Assembly: GCA_005223375.1 (NCBI GenBank)
Contig: RXOD01003981.1
Location: forward strand, 1 to 33,572
Reading direction: 5' to 3'
Source of the DNA: Amoebophrya sp. AT5.2
Taxonomy: Eukaryota > Sar > Dinophyceae > Syndiniales > Amoebophryaceae
Length of the DNA stretch: 33,572 bases
Below, one piece after another: positions 19,737 to 31,526 of the stretch; position 1 is the stretch's first letter; each line of letters starts with the position of its first letter. The notes below the pieces were generated by a model. It worked only from the letters and a program-made list of their open reading frames with translations, did not search any database and had not been told where the DNA came from. The translations under genes and the position numbers were made by a program.

Positions 19737-20686
19737 GGTTTGTCCTTGTTTGCGTCGAGATCAATGCATAGTCCGTCGTGTGAAGGTGAACAGGCTCATA
19801 AGTACATGTAAAAACGAAGAGAGGCTTTCGCCTATTTCCAGCCTACCTGCGGAACGCACAAGTTGTAAAACTCGAACAACTCGTACTATGGCGTATTTGG
19901 GACACCGGTACACGCACCGAAAAAGATTGGCACAGATCTCGGAGCCCGTCTCGACAGGGACAAGCATCTGGAGCTGGGTCTTCCAGCTAGACAAGAAATA
20001 TAGTAGACAGTCCACATGGGACGACACAGAACAAGAAAGCGACGACGTACTGCAATGATGTGTATCGTCTTCCGTTGGTTCCTCACCCAATCGGTGGCAC
20101 TTCGAAAGTCTTGCACTCCGCTGTCATGCATTTGCAAAAAGCCAGAAAATGGAAGCTTCAAGCGGTACCGAGCACCTGATGCGAATTATCACCGGCGCGA
20201 GGCCAGCCAAATTCAGACCGTCTTCATCACGAAAAGCAGCTGCCAACCACGATTTCCGCAGCAGACTTTCCTGTGCCTGTCGCTGCGGCCTTCTATCTTT
20301 AGTTTTCATCATCTGTACAAATTCGCTAGCTGTAGCAACACGCTGAGTTGTCGATGACGTTGATTATCTAGTAATAGTGACCGGGCGCTGCAGAGATGTA
20401 GGAGACAAAACTGCAGATACTAGAAGCAAGTAAGAGCATCAGGGTGACGTGACGTCCTGCTCAATATGCCAAAAATGCTGCTTTCGTCATCTGGCTGTAC
20501 ATTCAAATTCGTGCATAATCACTAATGCAGTTCGAGGGCAGCTGCGAAGGAGCGGCAGCGGCCTCGACGCGTACGATGAAGTTCAGTTAAGCCTGGTGCC
20601 ATGTGAATGCTTTTCTGGTGGCTCCGTACAAAACGTAAGCCACCTCCTCTGCTCAGAAAAGCCTGCTGCGCGATAAAGCGTACTTA
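19737..20686. other. Intergenic spacer, no gene supported
   Basis: 950 bp. It has frames of up to about 110 codons on the minus strand (19761-20090) and on the plus strand, but none shows a domain, leader or splice link to a neighbour. No repeat is seen. Confidence 0.5.
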
Positions 20687-22091
20687 TCACAAATTTGGGC
20701 AGCTCGGTCCGGTATTGGAGGAGTCGGCATGCCCTCCGGGCTTCCTCACTAGCATTGCGCAATACGCCCGGGTGGTGTCAGTGGGTTGTATTTGCCCATT
20801 GCGGACGTGGAACACGAACGCTCCCGTGAGTGGCAGCTGCCGCAGGTCGAAAAACCCGCTTGCCTTCACGTACAGGTGCAGAATCTCCTCCGACGCGGAT
20901 GGATCCAGCCGCACCGCGACGTCGATATCTGCTGCAGGCGGTAGAAGTTGCGCGAACAGGCGTTCATCGCCCGCTCGAGACTCTTCCTGCGCAAGCAGCT
21001 TCAAAAGCGCCCCGGCCAGAGTGGGCGAGTGCGGCAGCCAGGCCCGGTAACCCTGCCGAATCTTTTGTATGCCGTCGATGCTTGCAAGCAGGTCGAAGTC
21101 GTCTGTCGAGGTGGCACAACCGCTGCTCGTTGGATTCCCTGCTCGAACCGCGCGCTCGGAATGTTGAACTACTGCTGCTACTGCTGTGTGCGGTTTTTTT
21201 GGTCTGTCACTGTGTCAGGTAAATGCTCGCAGATCGCTGGTCATAACAAACGCAGAATGTTGTATATTGACACCGGCAAAGAAAAAACGTACCTCCGCCA
21301 TCTGGGCGCCCCGTGTCGTCCGAGGCCACCCCCCTCTCATGCCTTACTCCAGAGCCTACGGCTTTGCTCACCATCGGCCCTAGTCCCCAGGCGAGTTTGT
21401 ATCGCGCAATCAGCTCGTCGTGGATCTTGTCTGCCGTACCCTCTGGAATCATGCTGTCAATCCCAATTTCGTCGGAGATCGAGGCTCTCGTCCGCGAGGT
21501 TAGCGCGCCATCAGAAACGGCGTCGCCAGCACTAAGAGACGAGGACGCTCGGCCGAAGGACGAGCACGATTCGGAATTGACGAACTGGGGACCGGCGCTA
21601 GGAGGCCGATGCCGACGCAGCCTACTGAAGGCGGGCACGGCCGTAGCAAATGCTGGCGGAGGCGTCGCGCCGCCACCATCGACAAGAACATCGGCTCCGC
21701 AAGCGAGACGGGGCGACAGCCCTTCCGGTTCAGATTCAACTTCATCGTTTCTTTTCGACGCAGACGAATACAGAACAGCCTCCTCCCCTGCCAACGTGGT
21801 GAAGGTAATGCACCGGCCTGGCCCGGGCCTGGTCAGAAACGGCTGCGGGGGAGGATGTGCAGATCCGCCCGATTTGACGGCCCACGTTGGTGCTACCTGG
21901 GAAGGTCGAAGACGACCAGCCGCCGGCTCACGGTCACGGAACCGACCTATCGCGAGACTGGAGGATGCTGGAGACAAGTACTGCGGAAAGCCTGAGGAGG
22001 CGCAGGGCGGAACCTTCTGCATCGCAGACGCGACCACAAGATGGAGCGCGAAGAGCGACCACGTCATCGCAGAAAAAACAAAATGCTGCAT
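20687..22091 (-). CDS. Two-exon secreted or organelle-targeted protein, unknown family
   Basis: Exons 22091-21293 and 21183-20687, joined at donor GGAG|GTACGT and acceptor CACAG|CAGTAG in matching phase (1+2); the acceptor has NAGNAG ambiguity. The product is 431 residues. The leader MQHFVFSAMTWSLFALHLVV is a clear signal peptide. The next ~200 residues are Ser/Pro/Ala-rich and probably disordered; such a leader plus Ser/Ala-rich region could also be a bipartite plastid-type targeting signal. The C-terminal ~200 residues look folded: IPEGTADKIHDELIARYKLA, DDFDLLASIDGIQKIRQGYR, HSPTLAGALLKLLAQEESRA, then EEILHLYVKASGFFDLRQLP and TGAFVFHVRNGQIQPTD. I know no family with these blocks. Confidence 0.75.
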
Positions 22092-22778
22092 GCTATCAAT
22101 CTGCTGTTGTGCTCGCGCTGTTTCCCGATAAACAGCGAACAGTGCGCTAGGAGTACCACTACGTTACTACGTACTAGATGTTTAAAAGTACACACAGTCA
22201 GGTCCCCTTTGTCTGCGTCGTTGCAGCTTTCCTGTTCACAAAGACGACATATCCAAAGTGAACTTCGATATAGAAAGACGAGCATCAACCGATGTTTGAG
22301 TTCAAGGCTTCGCGTTCGCCTCTAAAAAGAAATTGATCCATTAGATGTTCTCGTGCTTCTGGCGCTGTGCTGGGGTACAGACGCGATCCTTCTGGAAGGC
22401 TGACACTACTTCTTGGAACGCACGGCCACAGCATTGATGAGCATCAAATCGACCGGCCACGCGCAACACCGCAGGTGATCTTCTTATCGATCGAAAAACG
22501 GAAAGACGAAACAGTTTTGCTACATGAACCAATCGATCCACAGCTTCTTCGCACTCCAGATCGTTGTACGGCGGTAAGGTTTTCGTTCCCCGCCGAGCTC
22601 TTCTCATCATGTTGTAGTCGCTTGTTTCCATCAGTGGACTGCTGTACTAACACCGCGATCATTTCCGCCTCTTTAGGAAAAGCACAGAGTGGCGGGAGTG
22701 CGAACTGCTCCTAGAGAAGATGAAACAAGTCCCACTTGTTAGACAGTGTTACGGATGCTCCTGCGACGGACACGTGCT
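22092..22778. other. Intergenic spacer, one doubtful short frame
   Basis: 687 bp. A 96-codon minus-strand frame (22341-22631) starts with ATG but shows no domain and no phase-matched splice to the gene upstream, which ends cleanly at 22779. I leave it as probable chance. Confidence 0.45.
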
Positions 22779-25453
22779 TCACTCTGTCGCCCGCTGGCAT
22801 TCCGCCGACGGTTTGCACTCGAGCAATCCGTTGGCGCTGCTGATTTGGAGAAACTTGCGCATCCGCTGTTTCTGGTGCAACACACAGACTGCCATTTCTC
22901 GCGGATCCCCGCCCGCCTTCGTCCCGTGACGTCGCGCACTTTCTCCAACGACCGACGGCGGAGAAACAGTAGGACGGCACACGAGAGATGAATCCTGCTC
23001 AAGATCTTCTGGCGACCTCATCTCTTCCCGCCCGGTTTGCCGATCGGAAGTTTTGCAAGGGGCGGTCGGCAGACATGCGTACTCGCCGGTGGGGGTTGTC
23101 TTGAGGTAGTGCAGCTTCCGTTGCTTGCCATGACGGGCGCACCACCTGTAATTGTGAGACGGAGAGGGAGGCTCGTCCTGACGACACACAAATAAAAGGC
23201 TGACGACAAAAAATTGTCCTCGATAACTTGATTTAGAAGAACATCCATTTAAAAGTCCCCCGCAGCCCTGCTTTAGTGGCGGAGCATAAAGACTTCTGCA
23301 TCGATGAACTCGATCGCCCATCTATCATTCAAGATAGCCTAAGTCTGCTGCACAAGGAACTCGTTGTACTAGGTCATGTATGAAGAAAGAAGTGTGCTTG
23401 GGGAAAGGGAAACACCCTGTCGCTAGCGGCCGCTGCGTGCCCTCGCTCCGCTCCAGGTCCAAGGACGCGAGCATGTCATGGTCCTTCTCCTTGCAGGGCT
23501 CCTCGGCTCTGCACTCGTAGTCCCCAGTCCTCGCATTCTGGATCAAATAACACAATAACCGAGTTTTCCCGTGGACCACACAAGTACCCGTCCGGCTTGT
23601 TGTCTCGCGGCAGGTGCTGAACAACCCGACCTGTTTGTTCACGCGTTCGCGTTCCCGCTTCGCCGAATGACATCCCACATCGGCCGGGGCCGTTCGTTGC
23701 GCTTGCGTCGACCCCGCCGTACTATCCATCCGATCGTTCTTCTTCCGCAAATGCGGCGGAACGCTCAAGAAAGGCTGCGGGACCGAACTCTGCACCACGG
23801 TGGATGGATTCGAGGGGGATGCGGCCTTGGCGCTTAGGCCCGTGCGCTGCGACAACATCGGCCGCTCTGCAGAGGCCGAGCCTGCACATTTGGACCCGAT
23901 GAAAATTCAACTTGATATCCGAAAAAAACGTTGTCAGCGCCATAAATACCTTGCAGGGCACTAAGTTAGATAGTAGTTGTCAAAGAGTACCGTGCCCCAA
24001 GAGCCCCGCGTCTTCGCTGCTCACTCCCTGCATGCCGTCTGCCTCGCTTCCCTCCCGGCTGCGGCTCCACTTGTTCGAAAATTCACTCGGATGAGGTGGG
24101 TCGTCCCGCATATCATATTTGGCCCAATCATATTTGCCGTCGCATTTTTCCCCGTCGCTGGACTGGTCCTGGATGTCCTCCTCTCCCACCTCTGCAAAAA
24201 TTTCTAGGTTTTCCTCCGTGAAGGGGTTTAGATCGTCGTCGGCGCCCGCGCCGTTCATAAGCTCGTCGAAGTCGCCTAAATCCTCCACGTCCCCAGACTC
24301 TGGGTCGTCGCCTTCCGCTTTCGCCGACGCAGAGGAGCCTCCGCCGCTGCTAAAGTTGGCGTAAAACTCCTTCCCGCGATACTGCGAGGCCGGCGGTTTC
24401 TTCGTTCGGCGTTGGGACGCGATCCCGCTTCCAGATCCCGCGGGTGGGGGCAGCACTGTGCCTTTCCCGGCGGCGACGCCTCTATCCCGCGACGACGCCC
24501 CTGCGCCGGTTCTCTGGCTGAAGTCGGCGTAGAAATCGCTTCCGCGATGCGGCACGTCCAGTACCGCCGCCCTCGGCCCGCCACGGGCATCGCCGCTTTT
24601 TTTTCCAACGTCCCCGAAACGCGCGTAAAAGTCCTTGCCACGGTACGGCGACGCTCGAACCTTCTGGGAGGTCGCTTGGCGCCCCTTTTCACCTCGCCTT
24701 GGGACCCCTCCACCATCATGCCGTCCAGGACCGCCTCCGGTCGCTCCACCCGGCGGCGGCAGTACACCCCCCTTAGAGGTTCGAAAAACTCAATACGGTG
24801 AACCGTGGGCTGAGGCTGACCCTTCCAGAGCACGAAGCGGCCATTCCTATAGAGACGTCACGCGTCACGCGCCGTCACGACCTGCAATCTTCGATATCAC
24901 AATGCAGGCTCCGTCACGGACGACCCCCCTAGGCAGCACCTTCGAAGGGATATTTGTTCGAACACCCTGGCCGCAACCCCTCCAAGCGAATCGTCGCGGT
25001 GGCCTATGACCACGCTTAAGCTAACTATAGCGCCACGCCCACGGCTAGCATTGAGTTTTTTGAAGACCTAACACCAGGCGGCGGTAGGGGTAGAATCCCT
25101 TCACCCGGCGGCGGCAGAATCCCGCGCTTCTCCATGTCCGCCGCCCTGTCTTCCGAAGGTCTGCTTCGCGGTAACGGCAGTATCTTCATGTTTCCGCGCG
25201 GCCGCTTCGGCTTCGTGGTCTCTACTTTCTGCTGTCCTTCTGTGCTCGCGATCCGCGCGCGGTTTGCTTTCTGTGCTCGCTGCGGAAGTGCACGCAAACC
25301 CGCGCCCGGTGCCGCGACCGTGTCTTGGGCGTCAGCCACGATTTCCTCATCTCCCCCCGCATTTACAGCAAAAGGATTGTTCCTCGCGCGGAACAAGGGG
25401 GGTGGCGGCGCCCCCGCGCCACCCGTTTTGTTCCCGGAAGCAAACAAAGCCAT
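22779..25453 (-). CDS. Novel multi-repeat protein with three C-x2-H...C-x5-C modules, 4 exons
   Basis: Exons: 25453-25068, 24846-23991 (with one frame break), 23881-23370, 23177-22779; about 717 residues. Junctions AG|GTCTTC / TATAG|G, CACG|GTACTC / GCAG|GC and CTA|GTACAA / TCAG|GAC keep phase. An alternative third junction, GG|GTGTTT to TACAG|G, also keeps phase. Exons 1-2 share ILPPPG/VLPPP motifs, supporting one gene. Three repeats YRGKDFYARF, HRGSDFYADF and YRGKEFYANF (24645, 24549, 24381) are followed by an acidic region. Then come three modules C-x2-H-x-K-x-R-x(14,15)-C-x5-C starting at 23582, 23141 and 22886 (CVVHGKTR, CARHGKQR, CVLHQKQR). Four fixed Cys/His per module suggest zinc binding. 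There is no leader or membrane span. Function is unknown; a nuclear or RNA-linked role is only a guess. Confidence 0.7.
24767..24772 (-). other. Probable one-base frame break at a G6 run
   Basis: Exon 2 of the multi-module gene begins in one frame (NGRFVLWKGQPQPTV, then EFFEPLRG) and continues in another (GVLPPPGG, then the RGKDFYA repeats). On the coding strand a run of six G lies at the switch; seven G would join the two frames and also make the whole exon phase-consistent (857 nt). A homopolymer length error is the simplest explanation. Confidence 0.55.
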
Positions 25454-26532
25454 GTAGTTGCGAAAATATTCGGATGGGGTGCGCGCGTTTCACTATTTTC
25501 TGACGGACCAGTCTTTTCCGTTTGAGGAGTCGTGGCCTGCGCTGCATACTCTGTACAGGCACAACATCACGCGTGAAAGAGGCATGCGAAGGCGTCTGTT
25601 GAACGGCCTCTGTTGGACACGCGACGCCTACAAGAAACGCTGTGCCGTTCAAGGAATGCCACATCAAGAGCTACCCGCATCTGGGTTAAGAAAGGACGGT
25701 ATCGTGGATCCACTTAAGGTTCTGATTCTCGCATTCCGCAAGAGCAAGATCCAGCAGACCCTATTAGTTGCAGCGTTGACAGATCCTGAGTGACGACGCG
25801 GGCCGCGGCTGCAAGCGAACATGCTATAGATCCGTCCGGACAGAAGCAAGGGTGACTTCTGTGGCGCTCAACTTGTTGCGCGTTGCAATTTATATATTGA
25901 CTCGTGTTCGTATTTTTTTTTGGAATTTTTGACGGTGCATTCGATATTCCTGCATTTCGTACTAGTACTATATAGCCATTACTAAATGATTGCGAATGAT
26001 AGTGAGTACTGTGCATTTTGTGTTTCGTGGGAAGATCGCTACCAGAGCTAAAACAACTGTTCGCTTCCATAAACGGACTTCATTTTCTGCAGCAGCTTCG
26101 ACTTCTCTGGCGAGATGCCGATTCCCTAGGTTTGGATGTTGATAAAATGTTGCACGCCGTTGCTATGCCTTTGAAGAAAATGTGATGGTAGGCTTCGGCT
26201 TCAAACCCGAAGACTGACGTTGAAGCCGAGCAAGTAGAAGCTCGGCCAAATATTTGACGATGAAACGGGCTGTTGCCAAACGCGGGGCTCCATCATTGAG
26301 ACGCACCAAGCGTGCCTCCTCCACGGCGAGCCCTTCGCCATCTTCCATCTCAATTCACACCTTGTTTCCCGCCCCCTTTGTTTCGACACTCCGCCTCGTC
26401 CAGTACCAGTACTGTTTGTTTATGAATGAATCTTTTGGACACGACCCGTCGTTCGCTCGCCCACATCGGCGCACAAGCAGTCGTTGTGAGTTTTTCTTTG
26501 ATGTGAAACTACCCGACACAATTTCACGCGGC
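25454..26532. other. Intergenic spacer, no gene supported
   Basis: About 1.1 kb between the SET gene's stop and the start of the multi-module gene. It is relatively AT-rich around 25880-26030. A 111-codon plus-strand frame (25458-25793) has no recognisable content. Confidence 0.5.
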
Positions 26533-28733
26533 TCACCAGCCTGTTGCTGTCTCGTCTTCCTCTTCGGCGAGCACCGTCTGCAGCAGCGCACGCAACAGAC
26601 TCTCTCGCGGCGTCGACGACGCTGTGGCTCCTGTAACGAAATCGCTTTCCGGGTGGAAAGTCAGGACGTAGTCGAGCAGGCGCCTCGCCCAAAACCCCTT
26701 GTGGTCCCGCCAGGAATACACATGCTTGTCCTTCCTCACATCATATACGCCGCACGCCGCAGGAGGACGAGCTGCATTTTTTTTTCGCGCGTTGATTGTG
26801 ATTCGTATGCTGTTCATCGGGGCGGGAAAAAATTGAATTGTAAATTATCAATTGATTTACAGAACCACTCAGCTGCTATACCTTCATCGACGTCGCTCCT
26901 GCTTTTGTATTGCGTCGCTTCAAACTCCGACGCGAGGAGAAAGCCGCGTCGAAGCGTCTCGCGGTAGTTCGACCAAACCGCGACCTTCCCGCCGTAGTCG
27001 TGAAAGAGAAGAAACTCCACGTTTTGGGCGATCTCAAGCATTTTCTTGTACTGCAGCAGCTGCCGCTTCGCTGCGGAGCACGGTTGTCCATTTCCTCCTC
27101 CGCCGAACAAATTTTTCTCTTCGAAAATGCCGAACAAGGCTTTCTTGTGCCGCACGTGATGGAGATCCGCGTCGGCCAGCAGCTGCGGCGTCAACCCGAG
27201 GTAGCAGGTGGGTGTCGCGCCCAGTGGTCCCCCAACCGGCGCGCAGGATCTGGCACTAGAAGTGGCGGCATGATGATGGCAGCCGGCGGCTTCCTCGTAC
27301 CATGTTGTACCCACGTCGAGCTCGTCGACGAAGGCCGCCGAGGAGAGGTCTGCGTCCCCCGGCAGACAGTAGTACTCTCTGCATAACGGGCAGTTGCAGT
27401 CGAAGCCGTAGCGGGACCGGAGCATCTTCTTCCGCTGCCGCGTGTTGAATAGCTCGGCCCAGATGTAGGACAGGGTAATCTCCTCCCCGGCCCGGATCGG
27501 GCGCGCAGCACGAATCACCGTCGGGTCGAGGAGCCGGTCGCTGGTGGAGGTGGAGCTGGGGGCTGAGGATGAGGTTGGTGCAGACGAAGTAGCGCCCGAT
27601 GGGCCGAACGTGAACGGTTCCTTTTGGACGCACATCGCGTTGGGCAGACACGAGTGGTTGAACCGGCTGCGGTACTGAAACAGCAGTTTCCCGCTGCCGT
27701 CGTCGTCCGCAGTCTTCACACCGGAAAATGAATTCGCCGCAATAATCCGTTCGACTGCGTCCAACAATTGCTGGGTCCGGGTGGATCCGCTGTCTTCATC
27801 CAACGTTCCGTGTCCCTCTACTGGTCCTCGGTTCTGGTACGTCTCACCGCCACCGCCGCATCCGGCGGGGCTACTGTCGGCGAAGAACGTTGGGCGCGAA
27901 GAACAACTACTCGTCACGAGATCCACGGCCACACCGCCCCCGGAGAGCTGCAACACGGCCTGCTGCTCGCAAACTTCCAGGCGGGACCAAGCGGCGCGAA
28001 CCTCAGCGCGCCACCGGGCGGCCTTCCGTCTCCGCTCCTCCGCGAGGGAGAGTGTGGGCGACAAGAGCGCGGCTTGCGTCTCCGCGTCCGCGACGGCATT
28101 TTCATCGTTTTCGGAATCCTCGTCCTCGGAATTGTCGTCGTTCTCGGAATCGTCGTCGTGATCGGACCCGTGCATCTCCTCGTTGTCGGGCACGCGAAGC
28201 AGCGGTCGCTCGCGTCGGAGAATGACGTCCCCGACACCAATATCTGCAGTCGCGATGACGCCGTGTCCCCTCGTGGGACCAAGGAACGCACTCTTCGCTT
28301 TCGGCGTCAAAGGGGAGTCCCCGGCCAGAGCGCAGAAACAAGGGTCAGGAGTGGACTCGTTTGGCGTCATTCCCAACCGATAAGCAAAAAGGGTCGTCGC
28401 CGGCGAATCGTAACCAGAAGGCGGCACAAGCATCGTCATGATCCAATCGATTGAAAAAATGGTTGGTGGTATAGGATCAATCTTCAGCACGACGTGATAC
28501 AGATGGGTCAAGAAAACTAAAATTTCGGTCGCGTAGACATGTCCTTCACCTTCAATTTGATTTGGGTACAAAATTATCTGGAGTACAACAATCTGCGCCG
28601 GTAACGAAGACTTGAACGTGGTCAATGAACCGCTTGGTTGCACGTCGAGGAGACCGAGGCTATGAATTTCTGGATCATCAGCAGAACCGAAACACCATTT
28701 ACGAATCAATGAAGTGCTGTAACCGTGCAACAT
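26533..28733 (-). CDS. SMYD-like SET-domain methyltransferase, 2 exons
   Basis: Exons 28733-26882 and 26771-26533 join at GAAG|GTATAG / TGCAG|CT with matching phase; 696 residues if ATG 28733 is used. ATG 28439 (residue 99, MTMLVPPSGYD) is an alternative, since the 294 bp before it are AT-rich. The split SET core reads GPTRGHGVIATADIGVGDVI (152-171), an Asp/Glu/Ser-rich insertion (184-215), RFNHSCLPNAMCV with the catalytic-core NHSC at 359-362, AGEEITLSYI (415-424), and post-SET Cys in GFDCNCPLCR (443-452). The order, with a long insertion between S-sequence and NHSC, fits SMYD/SET-N proteins, but the MYND zinc finger is not seen. Expected role is lysine methylation of histone or non-histone proteins using SAM. 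Confidence 0.8.
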
Positions 28734-28983
28734 TCGGGGATCTAGATGCGGATCGCGGCCTCTTGCCTATTGTTTAGTTCGGTTGTCGGCGAGCGGCAAA
28801 GCGAACGCGCACACTACTTCTTCTTTTGTCGTAGTCGTGCATGCTAGTTTTCTAAAGACCCGCTTCAATGCCGTGCTCGATCCAGCAAGTCTAGAACTCA
28901 AAGCAGGACCACTGCTTCAACAGGCGCTTTGGCCCCATTTCGCTTTGACCCTCCTCGGCGCGACGAGAGATTCGCCACCACAT

Positions 28984-31526
28984 CTACGCTCCGGAGTTTG
29001 TGTCTTTGACTGCGCCGTGGTGCCCCCCCGCAGCTGAGCGCAGCTTGCGGCGAATCCGGTCCAGGAACTCCGCGTCGGCCTCTTGACTTACCGATGCGTG
29101 CGCAGCAGGGCTGCCTTTCGTCTTTCTGCTTCCGCCTTCATCTGCCGTCCCGTTTTCCGACCTGTTCACTTTATTTGCGCCGTACGGAAATTCTCCCCTA
29201 GAAGATCCGGCCATTCTCTCCCCGTTGCGCGCCGCACTCCCACTCCCGGCCAACACCTCGGCGCGCAACACCCTTCGAACCGCCGCTTCGTCGTATTTCC
29301 CCGTGCGAGCTGCCCTCTCCGCCAGGACGGACAACAGCGGGTCGACCGCCTCGTCCCCCCAGTCCCGTGCGAAGTACCGGTGGCCAGTGTTTTCCGCCTC
29401 CTCCCGCAGCAACTCGCGGACCCGTTTACGCGTCAGCCGCACGAGCTTGTCCTCGGACAAACGCATTCTCTCCGCGATCTCCCCCTTCAAAAGCAGCCGC
29501 AACGTCCGCGCTTTGCCCGCCGCAGTAGCCTGTGTCGGCGAGATCATGAACAAGGGTTGAAATTAAATTAATGAATGTTGTAGCCGCCCACGGCAGACGC
29601 GCTATAAAGGTGCTTCATCTATGATCATACAGCGCTCCTCGACGGACCAGAATACAAACGCAAACCCTTCCTCATCTAAAGGAATGAAAAAGCACATAAG
29701 TAAGTAGCTACGCCGCCTTCTGCCAGCTTCATCGTCGCGTTGAGCAGCATCTCCTGCTGCGTCGCGTGGTTGAACAGGGCCGCTAGCTGGTATGCCTCGA
29801 GCTCCAGCCCGTATCTCTCTCCGATGCAACTTTGCACGAGGTTCCGCACCTCCGTCAGCGCTATTCTCTTTCGCCACTGGTCCTCGACTTTCAGGAACCG
29901 CGCGTACAGGATGTCCCGCACTTTCCCGTACTCGTGTTTGCGCAAGTGCTCCTTGTACTGGTTTTCCTTTTCCCCATCAGCGCTTGTTTCGGAGCCCTCC
30001 ACACTCCTTTGCTCCTGCATCACCTCCATCAGGGTCTGGTTGATGCGCACCCGCAGCTGCTCTCGCTCCGCCGATTCCCGCCGCCCCGCCAGCCCGCCGC
30101 GCGCGGCTATCTCAGCGCGGAGCAACTCCCGGAGCCGCTTCTTCTCGCATAGAAACTCGACCTTGTCCCGCCGGTCGGAAACCTCGGCCTTCACCACTGC
30201 GCGCATTTTTTCGTCATCGCGCCGATTTATTTCGGAACCATCAGATGAAACGAGAGCCTCGGCAGCGAGAATCTCGCGCAGCCTGGCGAGCGGCCAGATC
30301 GTACGCAGCCACTCGTGCGACTCCAGATTGCCAAACCCCTGGGCCCTGAGCTCTGCCTGGACGCACTCGATGATGGCTTTCTCATCAGCAGTAGTTGCTG
30401 TGGGAGACGAGGCGGACCCCCGGATCTTCTTTGGGGGAGAAGCGTTTGTTCCAGGGGCGGGCTCAAAGATGTCCGCCTCCACCGAGCGAAGCGGAGTAGA
30501 TGATGAGCTGCTCCCGATTCGGTGCTTGCTTCCGTTCGATGCAGTTGTCCCTTCGTCGCTAGCGGTGGAAAACTGCTGCTGGGCGGAGGGCCGTGGCGAC
30601 CTGCCATCTTCTTGCTCTTCTCCACCAATTGAAATTGATCCCGCTTCCGCTGCAACGGTGGCCGCAGTCGTCTCAACTACTGCTCCTTCGCTTGGTGCAT
30701 CTGCTTCTGCGTCCTCTCGACCACCGCCCGGCTCTGCTGCTGCTTGCTCTCCTTCTGCACCCTGGTCGCCGCGCGCGTTCCGACCAACGCCTTGCCGCAC
30801 CACCCCGGCGAACTTTGAGTCGTCGTAATCCCGCAACGCGGCGTGAATCCTCCCCCTGCAAAACTCCAAAATTTCCTTCCGTTTCTCTGCATTACCGTTT
30901 ACGTGTCCTAACGCTGCGATCGCGTCGCCCCGAATCACCCTCAGGTTTCTGGCCCTCTTCTTCATGAACGGCAGGCTTCGCCGGTCGACGCGCGGCGTAG
31001 TTGACGCAACTGCTCCTGCCTCCGCCGGAAACTTCTCCCCGTCCAGTTCGCCTCGCGCCAGCTCCCTGTCCAAAATTGTGAGCTCCTCCCCTAATAGCCG
31101 ATGCAGCGCTGGTTCATCCACCTGCAAGTCTTTCACGCGCTTCCGCTCCAGGTACGCTTCGGACACGAACTTCTGCAGGTAGCGCACGTGCTTCTCCAGG
31201 TACTCCTTGCGAGAGTCGAGCTCCGCTTTCTTGAACATCTCCAGAAGCTCGCGGCGGGTGAACAGGGTTCCGACGTCCCTGTGCGTACCTGGCGCTGCGA
31301 TGTCTCGAATCAACCGCAGCGCGAAATGCATGCGCGCGTTGTCCGAGTGGAGCCGGACCGGGTAAGTAATTTCAGCATCGCCATGAAGTTCTTGATTCGC
31401 CTGCTGCTGTGTCTGTGAAGAGAGCCCGCGCTTGAAGCCGGCGCATGCGGCACCCCGACAGCGCCCGTTTACGGGCCGGAAGAAGGCAGCAGGAGGACGC
31501 GAGATGACGGGCGGGAAACGAAACAT
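28984..31526 (-). CDS. Predicted mitochondrial Arg/Glu-rich helical protein, 2 exons
   Basis: Exons 31526-29712 and 29529-28984 join at GGC|GTAGCT / ACAG|GCT in phase 0; 786 residues. The N-terminus (MFRFPPVISRPPAAFFRPVN, then RGLSSQTQQ) is Arg/Ser/Ala-rich with no acid, a typical mitochondrial presequence. Most of the rest is amphipathic helix with a recurring unit around 'R-x-LLR-x-E': KRLRELLRAEIAARGG, RKRVRELLREEAEN, VRRVLRAEVLAG, RTLRLLLKGEIAER. A Glu/Ala/Ser-rich disordered region (about residues 255-390) separates two helical halves. I recognise no named domain; helical-repeat organelle RNA-binding or mitoribosome-associated proteins are possible relatives, but this is a guess. Confidence 0.75.

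Noticed and set aside
22341..22631. 96-codon minus-strand frame as an extra exon of the multi-module gene
   Set aside because: The third Cys/His module is complete and followed by a stop at 22779; no in-phase donor precedes it.
23149..23425. Alternative intron GG|GTGTTT to TACAG|G in the multi-module gene
   Set aside because: It keeps phase, but the CTA|GTACAA to TCAG|GAC choice fits the local GTAC donor preference better; not excluded.
26254..26967. 237-codon plus-strand open frame
   Set aside because: It lies largely over the SET gene's last exon and intron, whose minus-strand reading is phase-consistent and continues a known fold.
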